NCBI RefSeq assembly: GCF_014200725.1
Contig: NZ_JACHCL010000008.1
Coordinates: 107,907-171,906, forward strand
Length of the DNA: 64,000 nucleotides
Direction: 5' to 3'
From: Janthinobacterium silvisoli
Lineage (GTDB): Bacteria; Pseudomonadota; Gammaproteobacteria; Burkholderiales; Burkholderiaceae_D
The translations under genes and the position numbers were made by a program. A model generated the notes under the pieces. It searched no databases. It saw nothing but the letters and a program-made list of their open reading frames with translations, and was not told the origin of the DNA. This document shows positions 34,330 through 43,349 of the stretch, in pieces (the stretch's first letter is position 1; each line of letters starts with the position of its first letter).

Positions 34330-34782
34330 ATGAGAAACGACAGCCGTTTATCGCGCATGCTGCATGTGCTGCTGCACATGGCCCGGCACGACGGACCTTT
34401 TACGTCCGAGCAGATCGGCAAGATGCTCGATACCAACCCGGCCGTGGTGCGCCGGACCATGGCCGGGCTGCGCGAAGCCGGTTATGCCACATCGGTGAAA
34501 GGCCATGGCGGCGGCTGGACCATCGCCTGCGATCTGAGCACCACCAGCCTGCTCGATATCCACCGTGCGGTGGGCGGCCCGCGCCTGTTTTATATCGGCG
34601 GCGACGAAGCCAATCCCGCATGCGCGGTGGCGCGGGCCGTCGACAAGGCGCTCGATGGCGCCCTCAAGGAAGCCGAAGCGCTGCTCAATGCCCGATTGCA
34701 AAGCGTCACCCTGGCCGACTTGCTGGTCGATTTCGATGCGCTGTGCCGGGCCGGCAACTGGACGATCGACGGCCACGAATAA
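34330..34782 (+). CDS. Rrf2-family transcriptional regulator
   Basis: The 150-residue protein starts MRNDSRLSRMLHVLLHMARH. Its winged helix (FTSEQIGKMLDTNPAVVRRTMAGLREAGYATSVKGHGGGWTIA) is typical for Rrf2. It lacks the three-cysteine cluster of IscR/NsrR, so it does not bind an Fe-S cluster in that way; it resembles YwnA-like members. The methyltransferase gene begins 20 bases after its stop, so the two form an operon. Confidence 0.9.
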   Translation: MRNDSRLSRMLHVLLHMARHDGPFTSEQIGKMLDTNPAVVRRTMAGLREAGYATSVKGHGGGWTIACDLSTTSLLDIHRAVGGPRLFYIGGDEANPACAVARAVDKALDGALKEAEALLNARLQSVTLADLLVDFDALCRAGNWTIDGHE

Positions 34783-34802
34783 ACCTGTTTGAAAGGATCA
34801 TC

Positions 34803-35417
34803 ATGTCAAAAACCGAATTCTGGGAAGCAAATTTCCAGGACAAGCAGGAAATGTGGGGCATGGCGCCGGCCCAATCCGCCGTGCTGGCCAGCGACTTGTT
34901 TGCAGCGGAGTCCATCCACAATGTGCTGATACCCGGTTTCGGCTATGGCCGCAATGCACAGGTGTTCCGGGACAAGGGCATGGATGTCACGGGCATTGAA
35001 ATCTCGCAGACCGCCATAGACTTGGCCAGGAAGCATGCCGGGCCAGCCATGACTATTCACTACGGTTCCGTCACGGACATGCCCTTCGATGACGCCATTT
35101 ACGACGGCGTTTTTTGCTACGCGCTGATCCATTTGCTGGGCAGTGGCGAACGGGCAAAGCTGGTGAGCGACTGCTACCGGCAACTGTCGCCGGGCGGCTT
35201 GATGGTGTTCACGGCCATCTCAAAAGAAGCCCATACCTATGGACAAGGCAAGTTGCTGGACAAGGACCGCTATGAAATCCATGCTGGCGTGAGCATGTTT
35301 TTCTATGACGAAGCCAGCATCCGCGCGGAGTTTGGCCAGGCTGGCTTGCTGGAGATCCGGGAAATTCACGAAAACTTCCCCTTCTTCTTCATTATCTGCA
35401 GAAAAGACATCGCTTGA
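34803..35417 (+). CDS. Class I SAM-dependent methyltransferase
   Basis: The 204-residue enzyme begins MSKTEFWEANFQDKQEMWGM. The SAM-binding motif I is VLIPGFGYGRNAQVFRDKGMDVTGIEIS. Then come the acidic residue of motif II, DMPFDDAIYDGVFCYALIHLL, and motif LSPGGLMVFTAIS. It resembles TehB/thiopurine-type small methyltransferases that detoxify small molecules. AAAGGA stands before the ATG. Pairing with an Rrf2 regulator suggests stress-induced expression. The substrate is unknown. Confidence 0.9.
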   Translation: MSKTEFWEANFQDKQEMWGMAPAQSAVLASDLFAAESIHNVLIPGFGYGRNAQVFRDKGMDVTGIEISQTAIDLARKHAGPAMTIHYGSVTDMPFDDAIYDGVFCYALIHLLGSGERAKLVSDCYRQLSPGGLMVFTAISKEAHTYGQGKLLDKDRYEIHAGVSMFFYDEASIRAEFGQAGLLEIREIHENFPFFFIICRKDIA

Positions 35418-35514
35418 GTCCACTGTCCGGCGCATGCCGATAGTCGCCCGGACTGGTATCATGTTGGCCGCGTCCAGCATAGCGTCCCTGGACTGGCGCA
35501 CCCGGCCCCGGCTT

Positions 35515-36306
35515 ATGACGATAAAGAAGATCACGCTGTTGAAGATATATCGAACCTTGCTTGCGCCACGGCGCTTCCTGGCCTGCGCCGCGCTGGCCCT
35601 GCCCCTGTTTGGCCAGGCGGCGGAACTGAACCGTTATGTTTTCCAGGACACGGGCTATAGCGTTTGCAAGATCGATCTCGACAAGGACGCCGTGCGCATG
35701 TACTGGAAGGATGACCGGGGCCAGGAATTCCGGCGCCTGAACCAGCTGAAACTATGGCTGCGCCAGCGTGGCGAAGAACTGGTGTGCGCGACCAATGCGG
35801 GTATCTATGACACCGATTTGCGCCCGCGCGGGCTGTATATAGAAGATGGCCTGGTCAAACGCCAGCTCAACGAACGCAAGAATGCCTATGGCAATTTCTA
35901 TATCCAGCCCAACGGCGCGCTGCTGTTGGGCGAGCGGCGCGCCGCCATCATCGATACGGACCAGTTGTCCAAGCATCGCGACACCCTGCTCGCCGGCGTG
36001 AGTTTCGCCACGCAATCAGGACCCATCCTGATCTACCACGGCCAGATCAACACCCTGTTCATGCCCGATTCCGACAACCGGGTGATCCGCAACGCGGCCT
36101 GTACCGGACCCGGCAATACCTTGACCCTGGTGGTGTCGCGCGACGTGGTGAGCTTTTACATGTTTGCCCGCTTCCTGCGCGAAAAGCTGGCCTGCAATGA
36201 TGCGCTGTACCTGGACGGCAGTGTCTCGCGCATGTATCCGGGCGATGTCTTTGAAGTCGGGCCGGACTTTGGCGCGATGATAGGCGTGACGAAGAAGTCT
36301 CCCTAG
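35515..36306 (+). CDS. Phosphodiester glycosidase family protein (DUF2233)
   Basis: The 263-residue exported protein has an N-terminal signal (LLAPRRFLACAALALPLFGQ, cut after AA). The NAGPA-like DUF2233 fold shows ATNAGIYDTDLRPRGLYIEDG, SFATQSGPILIYHGQIN, IRNAACTGPGNTLTLVVSRD and CNDALYLDGSVSRMYPG. In relatives this domain cleaves a sugar phosphodiester. I used ATG 35515, where the basic/hydrophobic leader begins; in-frame ATGs further upstream (35434, 35461) cannot be excluded. Confidence 0.87.
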   Translation: MTIKKITLLKIYRTLLAPRRFLACAALALPLFGQAAELNRYVFQDTGYSVCKIDLDKDAVRMYWKDDRGQEFRRLNQLKLWLRQRGEELVCATNAGIYDTDLRPRGLYIEDGLVKRQLNERKNAYGNFYIQPNGALLLGERRAAIIDTDQLSKHRDTLLAGVSFATQSGPILIYHGQINTLFMPDSDNRVIRNAACTGPGNTLTLVVSRDVVSFYMFARFLREKLACNDALYLDGSVSRMYPGDVFEVGPDFGAMIGVTKKSP

Positions 36307-36310
36307 GCGA

Positions 36311-37591
36311 TCAGCCGAGCCGCACTGCCAGTGCCGCCAATGTCAGCAACAGTACCGGCAAGGTCAGCACGATGCCGACGCGGAAGTAATAGCCCCAGGA
36401 AATGTGGATATTCTTGCTGTCGAGCACATGCAACCATAGCAAGGTGGCCAGGCTGCCGATCGGCGTGATTTTCGGTCCCAGGTCGCTGCCGATCACGTTG
36501 GCGTAGATCATTGCTTCGCGGACCGCGCCATGCGCCGTGGCCGGTTCTATCGATAAAGCTCCCACCAGCACGGTCGGCAGATTGTTCATGATGGACGACA
36601 GCACGGCCGTCAGCACGCCAGTGCCCATGGCTGCACCCCACACGCCATACTCCGCAAAATGGTTCAGGACGCCCGTCAAATAGCTGGTCAGGCCGGCATT
36701 GCGCAAGCCATATACGACCAGATACATGCCCAGTGAAAAAACCACGATTTGCCACGGCGCATTCCAGAGCACCGCGCGGGTGGAAATGACATGGCCTTTG
36801 GCCGCTACCACCAGCAAGACAACGGCGCCCACGGCAGCCACAGCGCTGATCGGTACGCCCAGGTCTTCCAGCCAGAAAAAGCCAACCAGTAACACCGCGA
36901 GCACCAGCCAGCCCGCCTTGAAAGTGGACAAATCGCGGATGGCGGCGCCGGGGCGCTTGAGCTGCGACAGCTCATAGTCGCGGGGAATATCCTTGCGGAA
37001 AAACCACATCAGCACTCCCAGGGTCGCCAGCACGGCTACCACATTGACGGGCGCCATCACGCTGGCATAGCGCGTAAAGCTGATCTTGAAAAAGTCGGCC
37101 GAGACGATATTGACCAGGTTGGACACCACCAGCGGCAGGCTGGCCGTGTCGGCAATGAAGCCGGCCGCCATCACAAAAGCCAGGGTCGCCCTGGGCGAAA
37201 ACTTGAGTTCCAGCAGCATCGCGATGACGATGGGCGTCAATATCAGCGCCGCGCCATCATTGGCAAACAGCGCGGCCACTGCGGCGCCGAGCAAGACCAG
37301 CAGCACAAACAGGCGCCGCCCGCTACCGCCGCCCCAGCGCGCCACATGCAGCGCCGCCCATTCAAAGAAACCGGCCTGGTCCAGCAGCAGGCTGATGATG
37401 ATGACGGCAACAAAAGTGCCGGTGGCGTTCCAGACGATATGCCAGACGACGGGAATATCGGATAACTGGATCACGCCGACCAAAAGCGCCACCGCCGCGC
37501 CGATGGCCGCGCTCCAGCCTATGCCCAGGCCCCGGGGTTGCCAGATGACCAGCACCAGGGTGGCAAGAAAAATCAGGAAAGCGGTGAGCAT
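36311..37591 (-). CDS. arsB: ArsB-type arsenite/antimonite efflux permease
   Basis: The 426-residue inner-membrane protein has about 12 helices. It is nearly the length of E. coli ArsB (429). Family stretches are [57 protein letters not shown] and [20 protein letters not shown]. It exports arsenite or antimonite, by itself or with an ArsA ATPase. Unusually, no arsR, arsC, arsH or acr3 lies next to it. The gene upstream (37784, plus strand) is a panE-like reductase. Confidence 0.88.
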   Translation of the reverse strand: MLTAFLIFLATLVLVIWQPRGLGIGWSAAIGAAVALLVGVIQLSDIPVVWHIVWNATGTFVAVIIISLLLDQAGFFEWAALHVARWGGGSGRRLFVLLVLLGAAVAALFANDGAALILTPIVIAMLLELKFSPRATLAFVMAAGFIADTASLPLVVSNLVNIVSADFFKISFTRYASVMAPVNVVAVLATLGVLMWFFRKDIPRDYELSQLKRPGAAIRDLSTFKAGWLVLAVLLVGFFWLEDLGVPISAVAAVGAVVLLVVAAKGHVISTRAVLWNAPWQIVVFSLGMYLVVYGLRNAGLTSYLTGVLNHFAEYGVWGAAMGTGVLTAVLSSIMNNLPTVLVGALSIEPATAHGAVREAMIYANVIGSDLGPKITPIGSLATLLWLHVLDSKNIHISWGYYFRVGIVLTLPVLLLTLAALAVRLG

Positions 37592-37627
37592 GCAACATCT
37601 CCATCAGTAAGTTAATCGATACAATAT

Positions 37628-37651
37628 TTCGATGATAGTTGAATTATCGAA
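37628..37651. promoter_or_regulatory. Possible ArsR-like operator upstream of arsB
   Basis: Arms TTCGAT (37628-37633) and ATCGAA (37646-37651) face each other in AT-rich DNA, 37 bases before the arsB start. The size and AT-rich core recall ArsR sites, but the match is short and no arsR is nearby. Confidence 0.35.
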
Positions 37652-37783
37652 TTTATGTAAAGTGAAATCTGTGCGCGCCATATAAATGATGTTTGACATA
37701 TATAATGTTGTGCGACTAAATTAGCATATAGCGTGCATATACTATGGATGCACAGTGCCGTAATCCATTACAAGGAACACATC

Positions 37784-38710
37784 ATGAAAATATTGATACT
37801 GGGAGCAGGCGCCATCGGCGGCTATTACGGAGCGCGCCTGATACAGGCTGGCGCCGATGTTACCTTCCTGGTCCGCCCGCAACGGGCTGCCCTGCTCGCT
37901 TCGCACGGCCTGGTGGTGCACAGCGAACTGGGCAATTTTCACGCACCGGTGCAGACCGTGACGCAAGATGCCGTCCAGACCGATTACGATGTGATCATCG
38001 TCACTTGCAAGGGCTATGACCTCGAGCAGGCGATGGACGCCATCGCGCCGGCCGTGGGGCAGGCCACCGCCATCCTGCCTTTTTTGAACGGACTGGGCGC
38101 CTACGACAGGCTGGATGAACGCTTCGGCAAGGATAGAGTGCTGGGTGGTGTCGCCTACATCGCCACCATGCTCGCTGAAAATGGCGCCATCCGGCACTTG
38201 GGTGCGAACGATGTCGTGATCACTGGCGCCCGAACGCCGCTGCTGCATGATCAGGCGCAGGCTGTGCACGCCCTGCTCGCCGCCAGCCCCGGCGCGCGCA
38301 CGTTTTCAAACAATATTACCCAGGCGCTATGGGACAAATGGGTGATGATCGCGGCCGGCGCCCTGATGACCTGTTTGATGCGCGGCACGGTGGCCGACAT
38401 CCTGGCCGCGCCCGGCGGACGCAGCCTGATGCAAAGAGCGATCGCGGAATGCCGCGGCGTGGCCACCGCGGAAGGATTTGATCTTTCCCCCGAGACAGTA
38501 CTTCGCATGGAAAAGCTCTTGCTCGACGAACAATCGACCTGGGCCGCCTCGATGATGCGCGATATCACGCAGGATATTGCGCGCCTGGAATCCGACGATA
38601 TCCTCGGCAACATGGCTAACCGCGCGGAAAAGCACGGCCTGGACGTGCCGCTGCTGCGCGCCGCTTATTGCCAATTACAAGTCTACCAGGCGCAAAAGCA
38701 GCACAGCTAA
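37784..38710 (+). CDS. 2-dehydropantoate 2-reductase family protein (PanE/ApbA-like)
   Basis: The 308-residue NADPH-dependent reductase begins [20 protein letters not shown]. The dinucleotide loop GAGAIG is at 7-12, [13 protein letters not shown] holds the conserved Lys, and the C-terminal helical domain has [20 protein letters not shown] with the catalytic-type Lys. It could make pantoate for CoA, or be one of the many PanE-like paralogues with other ketoacid substrates; lone position outside a pan cluster favours the latter. The upstream in-frame ATG at 37733 adds only weak sequence. Confidence 0.88.
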   Translation: MKILILGAGAIGGYYGARLIQAGADVTFLVRPQRAALLASHGLVVHSELGNFHAPVQTVTQDAVQTDYDVIIVTCKGYDLEQAMDAIAPAVGQATAILPFLNGLGAYDRLDERFGKDRVLGGVAYIATMLAENGAIRHLGANDVVITGARTPLLHDQAQAVHALLAASPGARTFSNNITQALWDKWVMIAAGALMTCLMRGTVADILAAPGGRSLMQRAIAECRGVATAEGFDLSPETVLRMEKLLLDEQSTWAASMMRDITQDIARLESDDILGNMANRAEKHGLDVPLLRAAYCQLQVYQAQKQHS

Positions 38711-38716
38711 AAGCCG

Positions 38717-39115
38717 CTAACGCACCTCGCTCAGCACCCGCCTGGCATTGTCGTCACACGCCATATCGGCCGGTCTTGCAGCGATGACTGCCAGCAGGCG
38801 CTCGAGCTCTGTCCTGCTCTGCCGTAGCTGCTCTTCCATCGCTGTAATGTCGATCACCTTGCGGCGCAAAGCCTGCAGCAGTTCTTCCTGGTCCCAACTG
38901 CTCAAGTCGGCCGGGATCAGCTTGCGAATTTCTTCCAGGGAAAATCCCGCCCGCTGGGCGCCTGTGATGCTGCGCAAAACCTGCAGCGCTTCGGGCGGGT
39001 AGCTGCGGTAGCCATTTTCTCCGCGCACCACGGCATGCAGCAAGCCGCGCGCCTCGTAAAAGCGGATGCGCGATGCATTCAAGCCACTCTGCCTGGCCAA
39101 TTCGCCGATTTTCAT
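38717..39115 (-). CDS. MerR-family transcriptional regulator
   Basis: The 132-residue protein has the MerR DNA-binding domain (MKIGELARQSGLNASRIRFY, EARGLL, NGYRSY) and a coiled coil (about 90-120: VIDITAMEEQLRQSRTELERLLAVI). The C-terminus contains one Cys (MACDDN), not a paired metal site, so it resembles the aldehyde/redox-responsive type. It diverges from an old yellow enzyme gene whose promoter has the MerR-type 19-base spacer. Confidence 0.88.
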   Translation of the reverse strand: MKIGELARQSGLNASRIRFYEARGLLHAVVRGENGYRSYPPEALQVLRSITGAQRAGFSLEEIRKLIPADLSSWDQEELLQALRRKVIDITAMEEQLRQSRTELERLLAVIAARPADMACDDNARRVLSEVR

Positions 39116-39141
39116 CGATGTCTTCCTGTAAGTTTCACATT

Positions 39142-39160
39142 AAAGCTTGCCTTAAGCTTT
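39142..39160. promoter_or_regulatory. Inverted repeat upstream of merR-type gene
   Basis: AAAGCTT (39142-39148) and AAGCTTT (39154-39160) form a perfect 7-base dyad with a 5-base spacer, 27 bases before the MerR-type gene. This is a likely autoregulatory site. Confidence 0.5.
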
Positions 39161-39187
39161 CATCATAGCAAAAGTGGCCCAAGCCGC

Positions 39188-39218
39188 TTGACCTTCAACC
39201 ATGGTTTAATCTTATAGT
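39188..39218 (+). promoter_or_regulatory. MerR-activated promoter of the old yellow enzyme gene
   Basis: TTGACC (39188-39193) and TATAGT (39213-39218) are separated by 19 bases, the long spacing that MerR proteins correct by DNA distortion. The spacer carries the palindrome AACCATGGTT (39197-39206), extended by symmetric TT/AA pairs. Confidence 0.6.
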
Positions 39219-39255
39219 GGCCTGCATGAGCTCCTCTTTTCAGGAAAGCAGCACC

Positions 39256-40518
39256 ATGCACACTTTGTTTACGCCACTGACCTTGCCCAACGGGCAGACC
39301 GTTCCCAACCGCCTGGCCAAGGCCGCCATGGAAGAAAACATGGCCGATGCCGACCAGGCGCCGTCAAGGCAACTGTTACGCCTGTACCGGCAGTGGGCCG
39401 ACGGTGAAGCGGGGTTGATACTGACCGGCAACGTGATGGTCGATGGCCGCGCCATGACAGGGCCCGGTGGCGTGGTGCTGGAAAATGATGCACACCTGCC
39501 GCGTTTCAGCGAATGGGCCCAGGCGGGACGTGCGCGCGGGGCGCAATTCTGGATGCAGATCAACCATCCGGGCCGCCAAATGCCTGCCGCCATGCAGCAG
39601 GCCACCGTGGCGCCGTCGGCCATCGCGGTAGACCTGGGCAAGCATTCCAAGATCTTCCCCATGCCCAGGGAAATGACGGAGGCCGATATCGCGGACGTGA
39701 TACAGCGCTTCGTCACGGCCGCCAGGCTGGCCCAGCAAAGCGGTTTTACGGGCGTGGAAATCCATGCAGCGCACGGTTATTTGCTGAGCCAATTTCTGTC
39801 GCCGCTCAGCAACCAGCGCCAGGACCGCTGGGGCGGTTCCATCGAAAACCGGGCACGGCTGTTGACGGATATCGTCAAGGCCGTGCGGGCCGCCGTGGCG
39901 CCCACCTTTGCCGTGGCCGTAAAATTGAATTCAGCCGATTTCCAGCGCGGCGGCTTCAGCCTGGAAGACGCCCGCCACGTGGTCGGCATGCTCAACGATT
40001 TACAGGTAGACCTGGTCGAATTATCGGGTGGCAGCTACGAAGCGCCCGCCATGCAGGGCGAGGCGCGCGATGGACGCACCCTGGCGCGCGAAGCGTATTT
40101 CCTGGAGTTTGCCAAGGAAGTGGCCAATATCGCCCGCATGCCGCTGATGGTTACGGGCGGCATCCGGCGCCGCGCCGTGGCTGAAAACGTTATCGATAGC
40201 GGCATCGCCATGGCCGGCATCGCCACGGCGCTGGCCCTGCAGCCATCGCTGCCGCGCGACTGGCGTGCGGGCCTGGACAGCGTGCCCGTGCTGAAGCCGG
40301 TGACGTGGAAGGACAAGCTGTATGCGGCCGCTGCCAACATGGCCGTTATCAAGTTCCAGCTCAATCGCCTCAGCCGCGACCGGGCGCCGCAGCCCGGGGT
40401 CAGCCCGCTGCGCGCCTTGATCGCCCAGCAGATCGGCAATGCTCTGCGCACCCGGCAATACCGCCGCTGGGCCGCAAAACAGCAGATATCGTCATCACAT
40501 TTGGCGGAAGTGAAATAA
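39256..40518 (+). CDS. NADH:flavin oxidoreductase (old yellow enzyme family)
   Basis: The 420-residue FMN-dependent ene-reductase begins MHTLFTPLTLPNGQTVPNRL. Motifs are QINHPGRQ (substrate/FMN), GFTGVEIHAAHGYLLSQFLSPLSNQR with the HxxH-like pair that binds the enone oxygen, WGGSIENRARLL, and GGIRRRAVAENVIDSG. It reduces activated alkenes or nitro compounds. AGGAAA eight bases before the ATG supports 39256 over 39226. It is the probable target of the divergent MerR regulator. Its last 24 bases overlap the end of the convergent LytTR gene. Confidence 0.92.
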   Translation: MHTLFTPLTLPNGQTVPNRLAKAAMEENMADADQAPSRQLLRLYRQWADGEAGLILTGNVMVDGRAMTGPGGVVLENDAHLPRFSEWAQAGRARGAQFWMQINHPGRQMPAAMQQATVAPSAIAVDLGKHSKIFPMPREMTEADIADVIQRFVTAARLAQQSGFTGVEIHAAHGYLLSQFLSPLSNQRQDRWGGSIENRARLLTDIVKAVRAAVAPTFAVAVKLNSADFQRGGFSLEDARHVVGMLNDLQVDLVELSGGSYEAPAMQGEARDGRTLAREAYFLEFAKEVANIARMPLMVTGGIRRRAVAENVIDSGIAMAGIATALALQPSLPRDWRAGLDSVPVLKPVTWKDKLYAAAANMAVIKFQLNRLSRDRAPQPGVSPLRALIAQQIGNALRTRQYRRWAAKQQISSSHLAEVK

Positions 40519-41259
40519 ATAATTACGGCTGACGGGCAAGATTTCCACGCTACCGCGCAGATGCAGCTCGGCAGTTTCATTGATGCCCCGCACCACCTCG
40601 CTGACATAGCCCAGGTTGACGATGACGGAGCGGTGCGTCTGCACGAAGCGGGCCGGGTCGAGCTGTTCGGCCAGTTCTCGTATGCTCTTGCGTATCAGCG
40701 CCACACCTTCGTCCCACACGACCTGCGTGTATTTGTCATCGGCGCGCAAAAAACGCACTTGCTCGACGGGAATCAGGCGCACGCTATTGCCCACCGAAGC
40801 CTTGATCCATTGCAGCCATGGCCGGGGCTGGGCCACCAATCGTCCAGCCAGTTGTTCCAGCACGGCCTCGATGGATGGATTTGCCCATACCGGACTGGTC
40901 ATTTGGCCTTGTAAGCGCTGCACCGTATCGGCCAGGCGCGCCGGATCGATAGGCTTGACCAAGTAGTCGATGGCGCCCTGCTCAAAAGCCTGCACCGCAT
41001 ATTGCTCATAAGCAGTAATAAAAACCAGGTGGGCACGGCGGGCCAGAGTGCGCGCGACTTCGATGCCGTTCAAGCCAGGCATATGGATGTCGAGAAACAC
41101 GACCTGTGGCTGGTGCAGCTCGAACAGTTCGACCGCTTCCGGGCCATTGCGGGCATCGTCCAGCAATTGCAGCCCGGGCCACAAAGTAGCCAGATGACTG
41201 CGCAGGCGCTCGCGCAGCAGCGGTTCGTCGTCGGCGATCAATGCGCTGGTGCGTCTCAT
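40495..41259 (-). CDS. LytTR-family response regulator
   Basis: The 254-residue protein has an N-terminal receiver with D10/D11, phosphoacceptor D57 in VVFLDIHMPG, T82 and K102. A C-terminal LytTR DNA-binding domain follows (IKASVGNSVRLIPVEQVRFL, DDKYTQVV, RFVQTHRSVIVNLGYV, EILPVSRNYL). Its start overlaps the kinase stop (ATGA, 41256-41259). LytTR proteins bind short direct repeats; the divergent DUF2306 gene is a likely target. Confidence 0.93.
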   Translation of the reverse strand: MRRTSALIADDEPLLRERLRSHLATLWPGLQLLDDARNGPEAVELFELHQPQVVFLDIHMPGLNGIEVARTLARRAHLVFITAYEQYAVQAFEQGAIDYLVKPIDPARLADTVQRLQGQMTSPVWANPSIEAVLEQLAGRLVAQPRPWLQWIKASVGNSVRLIPVEQVRFLRADDKYTQVVWDEGVALIRKSIRELAEQLDPARFVQTHRSVIVNLGYVSEVVRGINETAELHLRGSVEILPVSRNYLFHFRQM

Positions 41260-42341
41260 GGGGTTTCTCCAGGAATAAAATGCAGTTCAACCCGCACGCC
41301 GTGGGGCGCCGTTTCATGCAGCTCGACGCGGGCGCTGGCGCCGTAATATGCTTGCAAACGGCTGCGCACATTGGCCAGTCCCACGCCGGGCTGCGCCGTT
41401 TCCGCCATGCCCACGCCCGTGTCGCTGACCCATAAGACGACTTTGCCCGTACTTTCGTCACGCAGGCCGCCAACCTCGATGGAGCCGCCCTGCATGCCGG
41501 GATCGATGCCGTGGCGCACGGCGTTTTCTACCAGGGTCAGCAAGGACATGGCGGGAAAACGCAAGGTCGCCGCCTGGGGCACGTCCGTGACAGAAAACTG
41601 CAGCCGGTCCGGCATGCGCGTACGCATCAGTTCCAGATAGGCGCGCACCAGTTGCAATTCCGTTTCCAGGGTAGCTTCGGCATCGTTCAGGCGCGGCATG
41701 GCGGCGCGCAGATAAGCGATCAAGTGGCGCAGCACGGGCCCGGCATTGCTGGAGCCAGAGGCAACCAGCGCTTCCACATTGGCCAGGGTATTGAACAGGA
41801 AGTGCGGCTCGATCTGCGCTTGCAGCAGGCGCAGACGCGCATCCAGCAATTCGCGCTCGAGCCTATTCTTTTCCAGCTCGGCCTGCAACCGGTCGGTCCG
41901 CTCGCGCTCATGGCGTTCGCGGCGCATGGCCAGCAGGGAAAACAAAATGCCGAACAGCAGCGCCAGAAATACCATCAGCAAGTGGCCGATCAGGTTTTCC
42001 ATCTGGCTCAGGTGGGCGATAAACTGGCCGCGCTGGGCGACGATGGCCGTGATCAGGGCCGCGATGGGCGCCGTCACCACTATGGCCGCGATACGTGCAA
42101 GGGACGGCGACAACCAGCGCGGATGTACGACTCCGGCCACCGAATACGCCAGCAGCAGCGCAGCGCCGAGGAAGCCGATGCGCCCGAACACGGCCGGATA
42201 CGGCGTGCCGCTGAACAGATGCAGCCCCCACGACAGCACCAGGGTAAACACCAGCACGATCAGCGCATGCCTGGCGCTCGGCAACAGCGTGGCCAAGCCG
42301 CGCCTGGTGAATGTGAGTGAGGTGAGTGGCATCTTTGGCAT
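41256..42341 (-). CDS. LytS/YehU-type sensor histidine kinase
   Basis: The 361-residue inner-membrane kinase has four helices in the first 140 residues and a coiled-coil linker. The HisK domain reads LLQAQIEPHFLFNTLANVEALV, with the phosphorylated His. An ATP-binding domain (LVENAVRHGIDPG, VSDTGVGM) follows. No periplasmic ligand domain is seen, so it senses membrane or intracellular signals. It is coupled with the LytTR regulator by a 4-base overlap. A second possible start is ATG 42332. Confidence 0.92.
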   Translation of the reverse strand: MPKMPLTSLTFTRRGLATLLPSARHALIVLVFTLVLSWGLHLFSGTPYPAVFGRIGFLGAALLLAYSVAGVVHPRWLSPSLARIAAIVVTAPIAALITAIVAQRGQFIAHLSQMENLIGHLLMVFLALLFGILFSLLAMRRERHERERTDRLQAELEKNRLERELLDARLRLLQAQIEPHFLFNTLANVEALVASGSSNAGPVLRHLIAYLRAAMPRLNDAEATLETELQLVRAYLELMRTRMPDRLQFSVTDVPQAATLRFPAMSLLTLVENAVRHGIDPGMQGGSIEVGGLRDESTGKVVLWVSDTGVGMAETAQPGVGLANVRSRLQAYYGASARVELHETAPHGVRVELHFIPGETP

Positions 42342-42477
42342 CCCGCCACAATAACCGCTCTGCTACCGTCATTCAAGTCCTGAAAACCGCCGCTCATCGC
42401 AAGTTTGCCCTTGCACCGTTGTTTGTCTGGCGGCGGCTGCCTATCGTGAAGATCAAACAACTCACAGGGACTCACAA

Positions 42478-43314
42478 ATGACTTCAGCAACTTTGACCTT
42501 GTCAGCGCGGCCCCGCCTGCAAGCCTGGTCAGCCACCGCCCTGGCGTCGGCCACCACCTTCTGGTTCGTGGCCACCGTCATCGGGCAATGCATCTTTGCC
42601 GTCTATATCCTGGCACTGTATGGCGGCAGTGCTGTGCGCGGCAACTTCAAGGGCTGGAACCATGTCATGACGCATGGCCATGTACCGGGCGATACGGCCG
42701 GCAATCTGGTCACGGGCGCCCATCTGCTGCTGGCCATGCTCATCATGCTGGGCGGCGCGCTGCAACTGGTGCCGCAAGTGCGGCGCCGCGCGCCCGTGTT
42801 TCACCGCTGGAATGGACGCGTCTACCTGACTGGCGCGGTGGTGGCTGCCCTGTCCGGCCTGTATATGGTCTGGCTGCGCGGCGCCGTGGGCGACATGGCC
42901 CAGCACCTGGGCACCAGCCTGAACGCCGTGCTGGTGCTTCTCTTTGCTGGCCTGGCCTTGTGGCGCGCCCTGCAGCGCGATTTTGCGGCGCACAACCGCT
43001 GGGCCTTGCGACTCTTCCTGGCGGTCAGCGGCGTATGGTTTTTCCGCGTCGGCCTGATGTTCTGGATAGCCATCCATGGCGGCCCCTCGGGTTTTAATCC
43101 CGACACTTTTACGGGGCCGTTCCTGAGTTTTCTGTCCTACGCTCAATATTTGCTGCCGTTAGCCGTGCTGCAACTGTATCTGCTGTGCCGCGCCCATGGC
43201 GGCACTACCGCCCGCTTTGGCATGACTGCCTTGCTGGTCTTGTGCAGCGTGGCCATGAGTATCGGTATCTTTGTCGCCACCATCGGGATGTGGCTGCCGA
43301 GTATCAAATGGTGA
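42478..43314 (+). CDS. DUF2306 family membrane protein
   Basis: The 278-residue polytopic protein has about seven helices. It carries the DUF2306 signatures FHRWNGRVYLTGAVVAALSG and AAHNRWALRLFLAVSGVWFF, with conserved His residues that could bind haem or metal. Its function is unknown in the family. The gene faces away from a LytS/LytTR pair across 136 bases, a recurrent arrangement that suggests control by that system. Confidence 0.87.
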   Translation: MTSATLTLSARPRLQAWSATALASATTFWFVATVIGQCIFAVYILALYGGSAVRGNFKGWNHVMTHGHVPGDTAGNLVTGAHLLLAMLIMLGGALQLVPQVRRRAPVFHRWNGRVYLTGAVVAALSGLYMVWLRGAVGDMAQHLGTSLNAVLVLLFAGLALWRALQRDFAAHNRWALRLFLAVSGVWFFRVGLMFWIAIHGGPSGFNPDTFTGPFLSFLSYAQYLLPLAVLQLYLLCRAHGGTTARFGMTALLVLCSVAMSIGIFVATIGMWLPSIKW

Positions 43315-43349
43315 TATTCTTCCGCCAACAAATTCAATGAGGAACTTCC

